From the NCBI RefSeq assembly GCF_001487105.1, contig NZ_LN913000.1, positions 558,001 through 622,000 of the forward strand: DNA of 64,000 nucleotides, given 5' to 3'. Numbering within the stretch: position 1 is the stretch's first letter; every line of letters begins with the position of its first letter. A program made the translations under genes and the position numbers. The notes under the pieces are model-generated. The model was not told the origin of the DNA. It searched no databases and saw only the letters and a list, made by a program, of their open reading frames with translations. Source of the DNA: Mediterraneibacter massiliensis (GTDB taxonomy: Bacteria; Bacillota; Clostridia; Lachnospirales; Lachnospiraceae). Of the stretch, positions 9,773 through 17,065 are shown in pieces.

Positions 9773-9792
9773 ATTTTAACAGGTGTTAAAAT
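9773..9792. promoter_or_regulatory. Perfect 9-bp dyad between degV-type gene and TetR regulator
   Basis: ATTTTAACA-GG-TGTTAAAAT is an exact inverted repeat in the divergent intergenic region. Its position suggests an operator, possibly for the adjacent TetR-family protein acting on itself and on the DegV gene; this is inference. Confidence 0.5.
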
Positions 9793-9875
9793 TATAGCAA
9801 AATATATATTTAATAACAAGAAACAATAATTTGAATATGTAAGCTAATTATACAGATTGGAGAATATGTAAAACA

Positions 9876-10472
9876 ATGGAAGACAGGCGCATCAGAAAGA
9901 CGAAAAAGAATTTAAAAGAGACATTGGTAGAACTTTTGGCGGAGGTTCCGTTTGAACAGATTTCGATAACGGAGTTGTGCAAGCGGGCAGATATAAGCCG
10001 TATTACCTTTTATTCCCATTACAGTGATAAATATGCGTTGGTAGATGAGATTTTTGCGGATATGACAAAAATAGGTACAGAAGATTATCATCGCAGACAG
10101 GAAGAGAATAATCCAACCCGGGATCTGGTGATAGGCTATATCAATGTGCTGGATAGCATTCTTTCCATCTATTATGATCGATTTGAATTCTTTCAGCATA
10201 CCAATCCGGACAGAAATCCTTATCTTGCCTTTGCGTTTTACAATATCGTATTGGATACAGTGGAGCTTCATACGAGCAGAATTCAGAAAGTAAATCTGGA
10301 ATTGAAATATTCTCCTAGAAAAATAGCGGGTTTTGTTTGTTTTGGGATTTTAGGATTTATCAATGAGTGTCATAAAGCAAATACGCCTCTTACAAAGATC
10401 AAGAAGGAAGCAAGAGCGCTCTTGGCGGATATATTAAAATCGGATGTGGTCGTAAAGAAAAAAGAAAGATAG
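9876..10472 (+). CDS. TetR/AcrR family transcriptional regulator
   Basis: 198 residues. The N-terminal TetR helix-turn-helix is clear at about residues 6-55 (ISITELCKRADISRITFYSHYSDKYALVDEIF). The C-terminal half is a helical ligand-binding domain of the kind common in Firmicutes regulators of unknown ligand. Divergent from the DegV gene, with a perfect dyad between them. No obvious Shine-Dalgarno directly before the ATG. It is the last intact gene before the prophage remnant. Confidence 0.9.
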   Translation: MEDRRIRKTKKNLKETLVELLAEVPFEQISITELCKRADISRITFYSHYSDKYALVDEIFADMTKIGTEDYHRRQEENNPTRDLVIGYINVLDSILSIYYDRFEFFQHTNPDRNPYLAFAFYNIVLDTVELHTSRIQKVNLELKYSPRKIAGFVCFGILGFINECHKANTPLTKIKKEARALLADILKSDVVVKKKER

Positions 10473-10505
10473 GATATATCCATCTGCCATCCCGTAATGC
10501 CTGCC

Positions 10506-10880
10506 TTACAGGCAGGCTGATTCGCTCGATAAGGTATAAAAAACCTGTACTTTGTGCTGCATTTTTTCAAAATATTTTAGTGCCTTGTTTTCCATTTTTT
10601 TCTGCACTTCCGGGAGAGCGTGACGATATACTTCTTTTAATATGGAATCATTTCTGAGATGTTTTACTTCATTTTTAATGGGGACACATATATTTGTGCG
10701 CAGTTTCCTTTGGCAAAGCAATCTGCACCCTGGTTTCTGGACAATATCGGTTCATTACGGCTGTGATCAGTCCGTTCATATCTCGAACAGTTTTAGGTGA
10801 CTCCTTTGGCATAAAATAACGGCGCATAAATGTTCCGGATTGTGCTACAACTGCTCTGGTATTGGCGTACCGGGGCGGCT
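10506..10880 (-). pseudogene. Tyrosine integrase remnant, copy 1
   Basis: Read on the minus strand this has, in different frames, a piece of the core-binding domain (SPKTVRDMNGLITAVMNRYCPETR...LPKE) and then, after a frameshift and large deletion, a segment with HLRNDSILKEVYRHALPEVQKK, which looks like the end of the catalytic domain with the nucleophile Tyr in the VYRHA context. The 5' end carries an immediate stop after ATG. Roughly 320 bases align with the second copy at 12640-13136, but the two have different internal deletions. Confidence 0.65.
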
Positions 10881-10895
10881 TACATAATGTAAAAG

Positions 10896-11025
10896 GAGAT
10901 TGCTCATATGTATTTTGGGAAATGGAGAAGATCTATTTAAAGAATTTAAGAAGATGTATGATTATAGAATGAAAAGAACTGTATTTGAGGAAGAGCAAAA
11001 AGGTGTTTTTCTTATAGAATTATAA
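10896..11025 (+). pseudogene. Short unidentified coding remnant
   Basis: An open stretch reads LGNGEDLFKEFKKMYDYRMKRTVFEEEQ and stops at about 11025, without a start codon and ribosome binding site in a sensible place. It looks like the tail of a lost gene lying between the integrase remnant and the small membrane protein. No family recognised. Confidence 0.3.
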
Positions 11026-11068
11026 AATATACTGTGATATGATAAATCTGTAAGAAGGAGGCTATGAT

Positions 11069-11368
11069 ATGGCAAAAGCGTGGGGCAAAGTTTTTATGGC
11101 AGTTTTTTCATATTTGTATAAATACCGTCCATATATGACGGTGTGGGTTATTTGTTGCCTGGGAGTCGGAGCATATGATAGCATAAAACAACATGATATT
11201 GACGCATTACTTGCTTACGTGATTTTCATGTTGGTTCCAACGGTGATTAAGAAGATATTACTTACAATAAGCAGAATCGGAGGCGGCAATATATATGATG
11301 AAAAGCTACTTGGGAGAGGACCTAGAGGGAGATTTATAAACTATATTAATGAATATTTAGATAAGTAA
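11069..11368 (+). CDS. Small membrane protein of unknown function
   Basis: 99 residues with an excellent ribosome binding site (AAGAAGGAGG, 9 bases before ATG). Two hydrophobic helices at about 19-36 and 47-66, basic C-terminal tail ending YINEYLDK. No family recognised. It sits alone between prophage debris and the IS200 element and has its own terminator, so it may be a cargo gene of the phage. Codon use looks like the surrounding accessory genes. Confidence 0.65.
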   Translation: MAKAWGKVFMAVFSYLYKYRPYMTVWVICCLGVGAYDSIKQHDIDALLAYVIFMLVPTVIKKILLTISRIGGGNIYDEKLLGRGPRGRFINYINEYLDK

Positions 11369-11401
11369 TACTATCGGGGGAATATGGAATTGATACAGTT
11401 G

Positions 11402-11436
11402 GAACACCTGTCATATGATAGGTGTTCTTTTTATAG
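11402..11436 (+). terminator. Terminator after the small membrane protein
   Basis: AACACCT/AGGTGTT stem closed by a CATATG-type loop, followed by CTTTTTAT. Confidence 0.8.
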
Positions 11437-11543
11437 GGGTCGGATAGACCCAGTTGAGTACGTTGGAGTTTCTCAACAGAGAAACGGAAACGTGCGAAAT
11501 ATAATCCACCTGCTATGCGGGTGCGCGACGTTAGTTATACAAA

Positions 11544-11605
11544 AAATCACCTTTCCTTTATAATAGAGGTGTTCAGGCCACTATTAAAGAAAGGAAAGGT
11601 GATTT
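11544..11605 (+). promoter_or_regulatory. Long hairpin covering the tnpA ribosome binding site
   Basis: A perfect 16-bp inverted repeat (AAATCACCTTTCCTTT at 11544-11559 and its complement at 11590-11605), with further imperfect pairing inside. The right arm contains the AAAGGAAAGG Shine-Dalgarno and ends 2 bases before the tnpA ATG. IS200 elements are known to hide the tnpA start in such a structure and block read-through transcription. Confidence 0.8.
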
Positions 11606-11607
11606 CA

Positions 11608-12069
11608 ATGGCAAAGCAAACGAATTCGCTCGCACATACGAAGTGGATGTGTAAGTATCACATCGTCTTCACCCCCAAGTATAGAAGAAAAGTTGTTTAT
11701 AATCAATACAAAAATGATTTGCGGGATATATTGAAACAATTGTGCAGTTACAAAGGAGTGGAGATATTGGAAGGGCATCTGATGTCAGACCATGTGCATA
11801 TGCTGGTAAGTATACCGCCGAAAATCAGTGTATCATCATTTATGGGATACTTGAAAGGAAAAAGTGCGCTGATGATGTTTGACAGACACGCAAATTTAAA
11901 GTATAAGTTTGGGAATCGTCATTTCTGGTCGGAAGGATACTATGTGAGCACAGTCGGATTAAATGAAGCCGCGATAAAGAAGTATATACAAGAACAGGAA
12001 AAAGCGGATATTATGCAAGACAAACTCAGTGTGAAAGAATATGAAGACCCTTTTAAGGGTCAAGGCTGA
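11608..12069 (+). CDS. tnpA: IS200/IS605 family transposase TnpA
   Basis: 153 residues from the ATG at 11608. An upstream in-frame start would pass through the hairpin and is rejected. HUH motif HVHML near residue 60 and a catalytic Tyr in the GYYVSTVG segment near residue 115, the Y1 transposase arrangement. N-terminus has the typical KYHIVFTPKYRRK. Full length for the family and apparently intact, so the element may still be mobile. Cuts and joins single-stranded DNA at the element ends. Confidence 0.93.
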   Translation: MAKQTNSLAHTKWMCKYHIVFTPKYRRKVVYNQYKNDLRDILKQLCSYKGVEILEGHLMSDHVHMLVSIPPKISVSSFMGYLKGKSALMMFDRHANLKYKFGNRHFWSEGYYVSTVGLNEAAIKKYIQEQEKADIMQDKLSVKEYEDPFKGQG

Positions 12070-12288
12070 GTAGTACAAACACCCCTTTAGGGGCAGCGAC
12101 GAGTCAATAGCAATGTGGCTTGAACGGAGCCGTGGGAAGGCTACAAAGGGTAGACTTCCCATGGCGTAAAAAGAGAAAGCCAGCGCCTTGAGGCGCGGCC
12201 AAGTAGGGCGGGCTTAGAGCCCGCGTCCCGAGCCACCTGTTTTACGGGTGGGGGCGACTGTAATTTCTCAAGATAAAAGACCGGTGAG

Positions 12289-12465
12289 ATGAATGGAAAG
12301 AAGAAAATAGGCGCATATATAACGCTGGACGGCGAAAAAGAATTTCGCAGCGCAAACAGCAGGAAGCGCAAACACAGTGGATACATTAAGAAAAAAATTG
12401 AGCAGGCACAGAGTATGCCGGATGAGATGAAAAATTTATCTGATATCATAAAGAAATCGCTGTAA
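12289..12465 (+). pseudogene. Phage tail tape-measure protein, N-terminal remnant
   Basis: A 58-codon frame starting NGKKKIGAYITLDGEKEF, which I recognise as the usual N-terminus of Clostridial phage tape-measure proteins (IGAYITLDGEKEF), but after about 20 residues the sequence departs into an unrelated Lys-rich tail and stops. Tape-measure proteins are many hundreds of residues long, so this is the stump left by a deletion. It begins just right of the IS200 element. Confidence 0.6.
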
Positions 12466-12611
12466 AAGTAGCCGAATACAGTAGAATAACTATTACGATT
12501 ATCTCAGGGAAGGAATTCTGGAATGTATCTGTACAGATACGAACGGAAAAAGTACTGTTGGAAACAGTACAGGCAGGAGATACAATGTCAGGCATAGCAC
12601 AACGTTTATAG
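12446..12611 (+). pseudogene. LysM-domain remnant (phage tail/baseplate or lysin)
   Basis: A frame without a start reads into VQAGDTMSGIAQRL and then stops at 12609. ...GDTMSGIAQR is the hallmark beginning of a LysM peptidoglycan-binding module, cut off after about 14 residues. The stop codon coincides with the first bases of the putative attachment repeat, so integration of the second phage probably truncated it. Confidence 0.5.
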
Positions 12612-12630
12612 CTGTCCTAAACCGTGTTTT
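12609..12630. repeat. Putative attachment site, left copy
   Basis: 22-bp sequence beginning TAGCTGTCCTAAACC that recurs at 18961-18982 with one mismatch (T to C). It lies directly beyond the 3' end of integrase copy 2, where phage att sites usually sit. Confidence 0.6.
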
Positions 12631-12639
12631 GTGTTGTAC

Positions 12640-13136
12640 TTTGTGCTGCATTTTAAAATATTTTAGTGCCTTGTTTTCCATTTTTTTCTGCATTTCCGGG
12701 AGAGCGTGACGATATATTTCTTTTAATATGGAATCATTTCTGAGATGTTTTACTTCATTTTTAATGGGTACATATCAAATTGCACTGCCATTACCTCGGC
12801 AGTCTGTTTATCAGATTGCTCAGGCTCATCACAGGTAAATAATCCATAAACGTGTTTCTGTTTTTGCTTTCCCGTTTTGGAATCGATGACAGCCTTTCCA
12901 CTTTTGTCAAAAATCGGCTCGTAATGACTGAACATCTGGCACCGCCAGGAACCAGATGGTAATTTTTTGCCGTTGGCATAAACATCATCTTCTTTGGTAT
13001 AAAAATAAGAGCGCACAAATGTTTTGTGTTGTGCGGCTTTATCGAAGATGATACAATATTCTTGTGAGAGAACACCGCATAATCTGCGGATTGTGCTAGA
13101 ACTGCTCCGGTATTGACGTACCGGGGCGGTTGACAT
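12640..13136 (-). pseudogene. Tyrosine integrase remnant, copy 2
   Basis: Minus-strand reading gives the N-terminal arm-binding domain typical of Clostridial phage integrases (ANGKKLPSGSWRCQMFSHYEPIFDK, then GLFTCDEPE), preceded by MSTAPVRQYRSSSS, and after a deletion of the whole core the same C-terminal tail as copy 1 (VYRHAL-like region shifted out of frame, ending KYFKMQHKVQHKT). About 165 codons remain of the 350-400 expected. Non-functional. Closely related to copy 1, so two relatives integrated here. Confidence 0.7.
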
Positions 13137-13159
13137 TTAACGTATATTTGCTATATTAT
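13130..13159 (+). promoter_or_regulatory. SigmaA promoter of the putative antisense RNA
   Basis: TTGACA at 13130-13135, then TATATT at 13152 (spacer 16) or TATTAT at 13154 (spacer 18). It points toward the small toxin gene on the opposite strand. Confidence 0.6.
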
Positions 13160-13165
13160 ACTTAA

Positions 13166-13259
13166 CAAGGGAGCCGATAGCTGGCTGAAACCTAGCTATA
13201 TCGGCAAATATGTATTACAAAACAGCGCTACACTTTGCGGGTGAAGGCGCTGTTTTTTG
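13166..13259 (+). ncRNA. Putative antitoxin antisense RNA
   Basis: From a good promoter a short RNA of about 94 nt can be predicted. It contains a stem CCGATAGCT...AGCTATATCGG (about 13174-13205) and ends in a terminator hairpin ACAGCGC/GCGCTGT followed by six T (13222-13258). No coding potential. The last 60 bases are complementary to the 3' part of the small hydrophobic-peptide gene on the minus strand. This is the geometry of type I toxin-antitoxin pairs such as txpA/RatA. Confidence 0.5.
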
Positions 13260-13345
13260 TTATGTTTATTGATGGTTATAACAAGGGTAATAGAAGCAAC
13301 TAGCATAATAACAAAGGTAAATAAATCGCTGTATGTTACATACAT
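13196..13345 (-). CDS. Putative holin-like / type I toxin peptide
   Basis: 49 residues from the ATG at 13345 (AAAGGGG lies 9 bases upstream); a longer frame from 13384 is less likely. It starts MYVTYSDLFTFVIMLVA, one hydrophobic helix of about 20 residues, followed by a basic NKHNKKQR, which matches the 'putative holin-like toxin' peptides of Firmicutes. Usually such peptides are 30-40 residues; here the frame continues for about 15 more residues through the antisense-RNA terminator. Expected to insert in the membrane when the antisense RNA is lost. Function is inference. Confidence 0.55.
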   Translation of the reverse strand: MYVTYSDLFTFVIMLVASITLVITINKHNKKQRLHPQSVALFCNTYLPI

Positions 13346-13458
13346 AGGCACCAGCCCCTTTCTCTTCTGAGTAGGTGGCTGCATATCGCCCTATTGGTCC
13401 CCAGGGTAAATATACTATTTTGTATCGCCCCAGACGGATCCGGGGCGAGGTTTCTGTT

Positions 13459-13950
13459 TTATTGTAAGCCGTTAATTCTCAAACAGTTGTTGTATGCAAG
13501 CTCTTGCAACATTTTATATAATGGCTGTACATTAAATTTTTTGGGAAATTCCAGTTTGTGGGAAACATACTGAACTTCATGCGCAGTAAGGTTTGCGGTT
13601 TTGATGTATGTAAAGGTAAGTTCGCTGTCATCAAAACCAAATCCTGCTGTTTCTATTGTTACATCAACTATAGAAAAAAGGTTTATAGATTCTACACGCA
13701 TTTTTGTCCCAGTAGCCCCCTGTTTGTCTGTGAAGATGATTCTCTTGTCTGTAAAAATCAGAGCGTCACGAATCAGTTTAAACCCGGTTTGAATAACTTC
13801 CCCACTCATCAGGTACATGCCATATTCCTGCTGTAATTGCTCTACAGGAACTTCACTGTAATTGTTTAGCCCGCCTTGCAAGATATTCCCTCCAGCTGCC
13901 CCCGCCGCAGACTTTGCACTGTTTAACATATCTTTCATTCCAAATGCCAT
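13459..13950 (-). CDS. PH-domain-containing protein (bacterial PH)
   Basis: 163 residues. After a Ser/Ala/Gly-rich N-terminus there is a bacterial pleckstrin-homology-like domain: EYGMYLMSGEVIQTGFKLIRD, LIFTDKRIIFTDKQG, and the conserved KLEFPKKFN close to the end. This family of small proteins is frequent near prophages and in Firmicutes genomes, with no known reaction. The start is supported by AGAGGAGGAATAGT just upstream. Monocistronic on the minus strand. Confidence 0.85.
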   Translation of the reverse strand: MAFGMKDMLNSAKSAAGAAGGNILQGGLNNYSEVPVEQLQQEYGMYLMSGEVIQTGFKLIRDALIFTDKRIIFTDKQGATGTKMRVESINLFSIVDVTIETAGFGFDDSELTFTYIKTANLTAHEVQYVSHKLEFPKKFNVQPLYKMLQELAYNNCLRINGLQ

Positions 13951-14013
13951 ACTATTCCTCCTCTTTATCTTTTGCCCGTATTAAAAACACCACTTATATA
14001 AACGCCATAGCGG

Positions 14014-14277
14014 TTATACCTTTTCCATGACTGCCAGATTTGGCAGAAAATAAATCACGTAATTATCTACAGTGGTATATACGCCATATTTATCACGACA
14101 GCATTCAATACACTCCTGTAAACATTCTTCAGTTACTTCCAGAAACTCCGCAATCTCATATCTGTTTTGGCACCCTGCCTTGTATGCTTTTATAATCCCA
14201 GAGATTCTTACAATGTCAGAAACTTTCATGCCTTTTTCTTCCATTAATGCTCTTAGTATTTCTGCTCTTTGTTCCAT
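14014..14277 (-). pseudogene. Chimeric phage repressor / ImmA-IrrE remnant
   Basis: 87 residues formed from two unrelated ends. Residues 1-28 (MEQRAEILRALMEEKGMKVSDIVRISGI) are the first helices of an XRE-type phage repressor. Residues 29-87 (CQNRYEIAEFLEVTEECLQECIECCRDKYG...NYVIYFLPNL) match the C-terminus of ImmA/IrrE metallopeptidases that normally cleave such repressors. The HEXXH protease core and the repressor recognition helix are gone. A deletion between neighbouring repressor and immA genes explains it; probably inactive. Confidence 0.55.
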
Positions 14278-14305
14278 AACGAGTACCTTCTTGATTTGAT
14301 ATTAC

Positions 14306-14376
14306 AATATTGCGTTATAAATTTAAATAAGAAATTGCAAAATATTGCAAAAAATATGTTGATGATTGCGCAATAT
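14306..14376. promoter_or_regulatory. Phage operator-like repeats
   Basis: AATATTGCG at 14306-14314, AATATTGCA at 14341-14349 and the inverse CGCAATAT at 14369-14376 lie between the divergent repressor remnant and the first plus-strand phage gene, the normal place for lysogeny operators. Confidence 0.45.
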
Positions 14377-14406
14377 CAAAGGAGAAAGGAGGAAGCCAAA
14401 AAGCTT

Positions 14407-14544
14407 ATGAGGGCAACAGATCCGGAGATATGGGAGCTGTATGATAAAGTTTGCGACTGGGAATATGTGAGATATAAAGAGGCGTATGAGCAGATAAACG
14501 GACATTTCGTATCGCTGGAAGAAAATGAGCAGGTAAGACAATAG
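14407..14544 (+). CDS. Small phage protein, unknown
   Basis: 45 residues from ATG 14407 (MRATDPEIWELYDKVCDWEYV), acidic. GGAGAAAGGAGG lies 14-20 bases upstream, a little far, so the start could be elsewhere in the frame, which is open from 14269. No family recognised. It is the first plus-strand gene beyond the operator region, next to the broken minor capsid gene. Confidence 0.4.
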   Translation: MRATDPEIWELYDKVCDWEYVRYKEAYEQINGHFVSLEENEQVRQ

Positions 14545-14584
14545 GCTGAAACCGTTGTAAAGCAGACGAAAAGGAGAGATTAAA

Positions 14585-15714
14585 AACATTATCCGGTCAA
14601 TGGGATTTTCTGTGGATATAGGCGGCGGAAGAATAGCTTTTACTCCGCTGGCAGAATATTATCAGAAATATCTGGACAGAGCCTGTATGGATATTGTATC
14701 CGGGGCGTTTGATTACAACACGGTTCTGCGGCGTGTAGTAAAGGAAATGACAGCCTCTGGGCTGCGTACAGTCGATTTGCTTCTGGGTATAGTTGTCGTA
14801 CTCCTGTGGCAGTACGGCGTGCAATTATGACAGGTGTTTCTTAGCTATCGGCACAGATTAATGAGAAGATAGCAAAGGATTATTTAGGTACAGATACCTT
14901 TGAAGTTACCTGGCACGCAGGGCACAGACCTTCCCATTGGTGGAGCGGGAATGTGTATACGAAGCAAGAATTGGTTTCAGTATGCGGTTTGGGAGATGTA
15001 TCCGGTCTTTGCGGTGCAAACTGCCGGCACAGTTATATGGCATTTGTGAAAGGGTATTCTGTCCGTACATATACACCGGAGCAGCTTCGGGAACTAGAGA
15101 GAAAAGAGCAGCAGACAAGATTGTATAATGGAAAAGAATATACGCCTTACCAGGCTTCACAGATGCAGAGACAAATGGAAACAAAAATGCGGAACCAGCG
15201 GGCATATGTGAAAGGACTTCAGCAGGGTGGGGCAAGTACAGATGATGTTATTGCAGCAAAAACCAGATATTTGAATACCCTTCACCAGTACCAAAATTTT
15301 TCAAAGAAAATGAAACTGCCAGAGCAGATGGAACGGGTGTATATGGATGGGCTTGGAAGAGTGGCATTTGGGACGACAAATTATACAAAATTTATTGCAA
15401 AAAAATCTAGTATTGCTATAATAAAAGAAAAAGAGAGCAAACTAAAGATGAACCTACAGTTTTTTTCTGAAAAGGATATAAAGAATCAGGAATCAAATTC
15501 TTTAAAACGTGCGATTAGAAAATATCAAATAAGAATTGAGGAACATGAAGCAAAGATTTCTGACCCTAAAGTATTTTATCCCGAATGGGACAATTATGAT
15601 ACCCGGTATCAAGAAGGTCTAAAACGCCACTGGAACAAAGAAATTCGTAATTTCAGGCAATCTATTCAAGATAGGATAGAAGAATTGAAAAGTAGAGGTG
15701 ATTATCATGAGTAA
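14585..15714 (+). pseudogene. Phage minor capsid protein (Minor_capsid_2 / MuF-like) with C-terminal extension, disrupted
   Basis: The N-terminal third is deleted; reading starts in the middle of the protein (MGFSVDIGGGRIAFTPLAEYY). A 2-base loss near 14775 shifts the frame after GLRTVD, the reading continues as ASGYSCRTPVAVRRAIMTGVS, hits an in-frame TAG near 14852 and resumes as LSAQINEKIAKD...HRPSHWWSG...CGLGDVSGLCGANCRHSY, conserved in minor capsid 2 proteins. From ATG 14953 a 253-codon frame is intact. Its last 95 residues, after a KMNLQFFSEKD motif near residue 167, form a separate Lys/Glu-rich helical domain ending SRGDYHE. Confidence 0.75.
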
Positions 15715-15931
15715 ATTAAGTGAAGAATCTTTAAAGTATATTATTGCCCGACTTGTTGATAATGCCAATGATGCTGTTGAAGAAAGTGAAAAAGATAAAT
15801 CAGACACGTTTAATCAAGGGCGCCGTTTGGCATATTATGAAATGTTGGATATTTTAAAAAGTGAATTAGATGTCAGAGATGCCGACTTGAAAGAATTAGG
15901 ATTAGATTTTGATGTAAACAAAATTGCATAG
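15707..15931 (+). CDS. Small acidic phage protein coupled to the minor-capsid extension
   Basis: 74 residues (MSKLSEESLKYIIARLVDNANDAVEESEKDKSD...). The ATG at 15707 overlaps the end of the preceding frame by 8 bases and is served by AGAGGTG. I recall similar small proteins directly behind minor capsid proteins with the same C-terminal extension in Lachnospiraceae phages. Its size, acidic charge and overlap would suit an immunity or modulator protein for the extension, but that is inference; no family name is known to me. Confidence 0.6.
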   Translation: MSKLSEESLKYIIARLVDNANDAVEESEKDKSDTFNQGRRLAYYEMLDILKSELDVRDADLKELGLDFDVNKIA

Positions 15932-16056
15932 GCGTTGTTTTTGCCTATGAAAAATGTACAATGCAGTAAAAGGGAAAAAGATGCAATCCCTGAAGTATAG
16001 ATGCCATTCATTCTTCGGAGTGAGTGGTATTTTTATACTCATTTTTAGGAGGTAGA

Positions 16057-16329
16057 ATGACAAAAATCACATACACAGAAGGCGGCGTTATTTTTTCCGG
16101 GCATGCCGATAATCCTATTGTCTGTCATGCAATTTCTGCTATTAGCCAGATGGTAGCGAACTATGTGGCAGACAATAATTGGGGGAGCGTATTATTGGCA
16201 GACGGTTATTTGGAAATCAGAGACGTAAATGAAAAATACTGCGGAAATGATTTGTTTAAAGCTATGAGCAAAGCGCTTGAGGATATAGAGGAAGAATATC
16301 CTGGAAACGTAAAAATTGAATACAGATAA
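16057..16329 (+). CDS. Prp-like cysteine protease (YsxB family), phage-borne
   Basis: 90 residues starting at ATG 16057 behind a perfect AGGAGGT. The Prp signature is present: SGHAD with His at 16, then IVC with Cys at 23 and HAISAISQMVANYV. Prp family proteases cleave after an LNLQFF motif in ribosomal protein L27 and, in staphylococcal phages, in scaffold and capsid proteins. The usual loop between the catalytic His and Cys is about six residues shorter here. It lies between the minor-capsid extension and the scaffold gene, both of which carry LQFF-like motifs. Confidence 0.65.
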   Translation: MTKITYTEGGVIFSGHADNPIVCHAISAISQMVANYVADNNWGSVLLADGYLEIRDVNEKYCGNDLFKAMSKALEDIEEEYPGNVKIEYR

Positions 16330-16431
16330 GAGAATAAGAGAGCTTGGAGACAGGTTCTCTTTTCATATGTCCAAAACGTGATGACGTGAAAAGCTCGGGA
16401 GCCTGTCGAGGCGAAACGGAGGTAAAGAAAG

Positions 16432-17058
16432 ATGAGAAACAGAATGTACTTACAGCTTTTTGAAGACGGCGCAGGAGCTGGCTCTGCAGGAGGGCAGGGC
16501 AACAATGCCGGGGGTGGTAACGGTGGCCAGAACGGAAACGCCGGGAGTGCTTCCGGGGCACAAGGATCCGGAACATACACCTATGAGCAGGCGGAAGAGA
16601 TTGCAAGTGCACAGGCCAGTAAAGCAGAACGCACAGCACTGGCTGATTTTTTCCGTAAACAGGGAATGACAGAGGATGAAGTAACACAGGCGATCCATGA
16701 TTTTAAAACGCAGAAGGCAGCAAGGCAGCCCAATATAGATGATCTGCAAAGGGAGCTTGCAGAAGAAAAGGCTAAAAACTCTCAATATGAGAACGAGAAG
16801 ATCTTAAGCAAAAAAGGGGTCAGATCGGAAGATTTGGATTATGTTATTTTTAAGGCGGATCAGATGGTGGATGACAAGATAGATTTTGCAAAAGCAGCGG
16901 ATAAATTTTTAAAAGAAAACCCACGCTTTATAGGCGGAACTGGAGGTATAGGCGGAACGTATAGAGTAAGCACAGGAGCCCAATCAAGTGGCGCTTCTGG
17001 TACAGACAATCCAAATGATAGTATTAATGCTGCGATAAGAAGAGCAGCAGGAAGGTAG
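16432..17058 (+). CDS. Phage capsid scaffolding protein (DUF4355 type)
   Basis: 208 residues with GGAGGTAAAGAAAG before the ATG. Starts MRNRMYLQLFEDG, then a Gly/Ala/Ser/Asn-rich low-complexity stretch to about 45, a charged helical region with coiled-coil character (about 50-150) and a Gly/Ser-rich C-terminus. This organisation and position directly before the major capsid gene are typical of phage scaffolds that guide procapsid assembly. The MYLQLF motif near the N-terminus is a possible Prp cleavage site. Confidence 0.85.
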   Translation: MRNRMYLQLFEDGAGAGSAGGQGNNAGGGNGGQNGNAGSASGAQGSGTYTYEQAEEIASAQASKAERTALADFFRKQGMTEDEVTQAIHDFKTQKAARQPNIDDLQRELAEEKAKNSQYENEKILSKKGVRSEDLDYVIFKADQMVDDKIDFAKAADKFLKENPRFIGGTGGIGGTYRVSTGAQSSGASGTDNPNDSINAAIRRAAGR

Positions 17059-17065
17059 GTAAAAA

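Larger units (their letters stand above)
11495..12275 (+). mobile_element. IS200-type insertion sequence (tnpA only)
   Basis: One TnpA gene flanked by matching subterminal palindromes: CACCTGC-TAT-GCGGGTG at 11507-11523 and CACCTGT-TTT-ACGGGTG at 12234-12250. Both have a 7-bp stem with a T/G wobble at the same place and a 3-base loop, as expected for left- and right-end hairpins recognised by an HUH transposase. No TnpB and no terminal inverted repeats or long target duplication, as for this family. Exact ends cannot be fixed without an empty site. Confidence 0.8.

Noticed and set aside
11495..12275. IS605-type element with TnpB and guide RNA
   Set aside because: Only TnpA is present; the sequence behind it has hairpins but no TnpB coding capacity.
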